From the NCBI RefSeq assembly GCF_000003605.2, contig NW_003154241.1, forward strand, positions 211,179 to 231,252: a stretch of DNA of 20,074 nucleotides, given 5' to 3'. This DNA comes from Saccoglossus kowalevskii (taxonomy: Eukaryota > Hemichordata > Enteropneusta > Harrimaniidae). Within the stretch, counting starts at the first letter, position 1. Each line of letters opens with the position of its first letter. A program made the position numbers and the translations under genes. Of the stretch, positions 19,254-20,074 are shown one piece after another. A model generated the notes under the pieces. It was not told the origin of the DNA. It saw nothing but the letters and a program-made list of their open reading frames with translations, and searched no databases.

Positions 19254-20074
19254 ACCGTATTTGTCTTCAATTAGGCGCCACTTTGATACACTTTCATTTC
19301 ATAGTGGCGCTTATTTGTGGTTAAATTTGGGCAACTTTGTTTCAAATGGCGCTTATTTCAAGTCATTGATTTTTTTTAACTATGTTCATGCTACATTCTG
19401 GTGATACATTGTATCAACTTATTGGTAATATTTTGTACTACTGCTGTTCCTTTTCAAGGGGTAATTTAGGGCTTCAATAATATAATGCAGACAGCAAAAT
19501 TTTGCAAAACAATGTTTTTATTGTTACAACATGTTAAATAAAGAAAAATCACACGATTATAAAAAAAATAATGTATCATGTAAAAAATGCATAAAAACAC
19601 AGGTAAAAATAATTTAGAGAATCTTGTTTGTTGTAAATAAAGAACAAATTAACGGTGAGTTTTACTTTATTCTAAATAGACTTGGACAATTTTGTCAAGT
19701 GTCAATTTCAGTTATTTTAGTGTTGTTGTTGTCCATGGGTTAAAACCCTTCAAAGTCACTAGAGCTGCTGTCATCAGAGTTGAAATAGCGTTCAATTATT
19801 TCAGCACATGTTGGCAAATCATCATCGCTGTCGGAGCCGCTGGGTAAGTCATCATCGCTGTCGATGTCATCTTCATTTTCCGATGAAGTGTCACCTGTGA
19901 TATCAACACCAAGTTGAGATGCTATCGCTTCTTCAATTTGTTGTTGGGCTTCATCGGACCTGTATATTGCGTCCTCAGAACCATCAAGATTGTTAGCTAA
20001 ACCAGTAACTGCGAATGATTTTCTCAGCATGTCTGGTCGTTCATTCAGTTTCTTACAGGCATGTGCAATCCAAT
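19254..20074 (-). mobile_element. pogo/Tigger-type DNA transposon, 3' end, continues past window
   Basis: The minus-strand transposase end (19740-20074) is followed downstream by AATAAA on the minus strand at 19666-19671 and 19517-19522. At 19253 there is a TA followed by a terminus reading ACCGTATTTGTCTTC, with subterminal words TTAGGCGCCA, GTGGCGCTTATTT (about 19313) and ATGGCGCTTATTT (about 19349). TA target preference and a pogo-class protein agree with each other. The other terminus lies beyond the window. It is antisense to RPS9 within its third intron. Confidence 0.7.
19740..20074 (-). CDS. pogo/Tigger-like (jerky-type DDE) transposase, C-terminal end, partial
   Basis: Open from the window edge to TAA at 19740-19742, about 110 residues. 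It reads WIAHACKKLNERPDMLRKSF, then AVTGLANNLDGSEDAIY. The order Trp-Ile, then a Lys-Ser-Phe helix followed by Gly-(Leu/Ile)-x-Asn-x-Leu-Asp-Gly-(Ser/Thr)-Glu-Asp is the typical end of pogo/Tigger transposases, after the DDE catalytic core. An acidic Ser/Asp-rich tail follows (SDDDLP occurs twice) and ends SSSSDFEGF, which is also usual for the family. The frame is intact here, but the helix-turn-helix and DDE parts are outside, so activity cannot be judged. Confidence 0.8.
   Translation of the reverse strand, partial: WIAHACKKLNERPDMLRKSFAVTGLANNLDGSEDAIYRSDEAQQQIEEAIASQLGVDITGDTSSENEDDIDSDDDLPSGSDSDDDLPTCAEIIERYFNSDDSSSSDFEGF

Overview
The window reads as animal nuclear DNA: spliced genes with GT-AG introns, AT-rich non-coding sequence, and dense short DNA transposons and tandem repeats. 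The repeat types and the protein-level look of the genes suggest a marine invertebrate, most likely a lophotrochozoan such as a mollusc. That assignment is inference; no species can be named from this sequence.

Layout. (1) 1-8269, plus strand: the 3' part of a gene encoding a DESI-type PPPDE isopeptidase domain joined to a C-terminal PUL domain. Seven exons can be chained without a frame break, from the catalytic-Cys exon (1884) to a stop at 8267-8269. The N-terminal exons lie before the window. Its introns hold a foldback MITE (1515-1728), a 22-bp minisatellite of about 47 units (2178-3211), a TACCGTA-type transposon end (about 4467-4580) and a long-TIR transposon (5556-6257) starting 19 bp after a splice donor. 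(2) 8270-17075: a gene-poor, repeat-rich spacer. It contains a hairpin-ended tandem element (9160-10188), a 49-bp tandem repeat split by a DNA transposon (10561-11262), two perfect small hairpins, a degenerate array with a conserved 10-bp core every 61-62 bp (14161-14604), a 143-bp foldback element with a perfect 7-bp target duplication (15327-15469), and a degenerate array of about 130-bp units (15650-16250). A small spliced reading frame (13865-14681) is possible but weak. (3) 17076 to beyond the window end, plus strand: the 5' part of the ribosomal protein S9 gene. A pyrimidine-rich TOP-like start and 5'UTR exon are followed by coding exons 17804-18011 and 18425-18611. Intron 2 appears to be GC-AG. 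The remaining exons lie outside. (4) 19254-20074, minus strand: the 3' end of a pogo/Tigger-type transposon sitting in the next RPS9 intron.

The two genes are not obviously linked in function: one belongs to SUMO/ubiquitin-p97 biology, the other to the 40S ribosome. The least explained signals are the PPPDE-PUL fusion, the 61-62-bp phased array, and a 107-bp sequence present twice (upstream of RPS9 and inside its intron 2) that is far better conserved than the sequence just before it.
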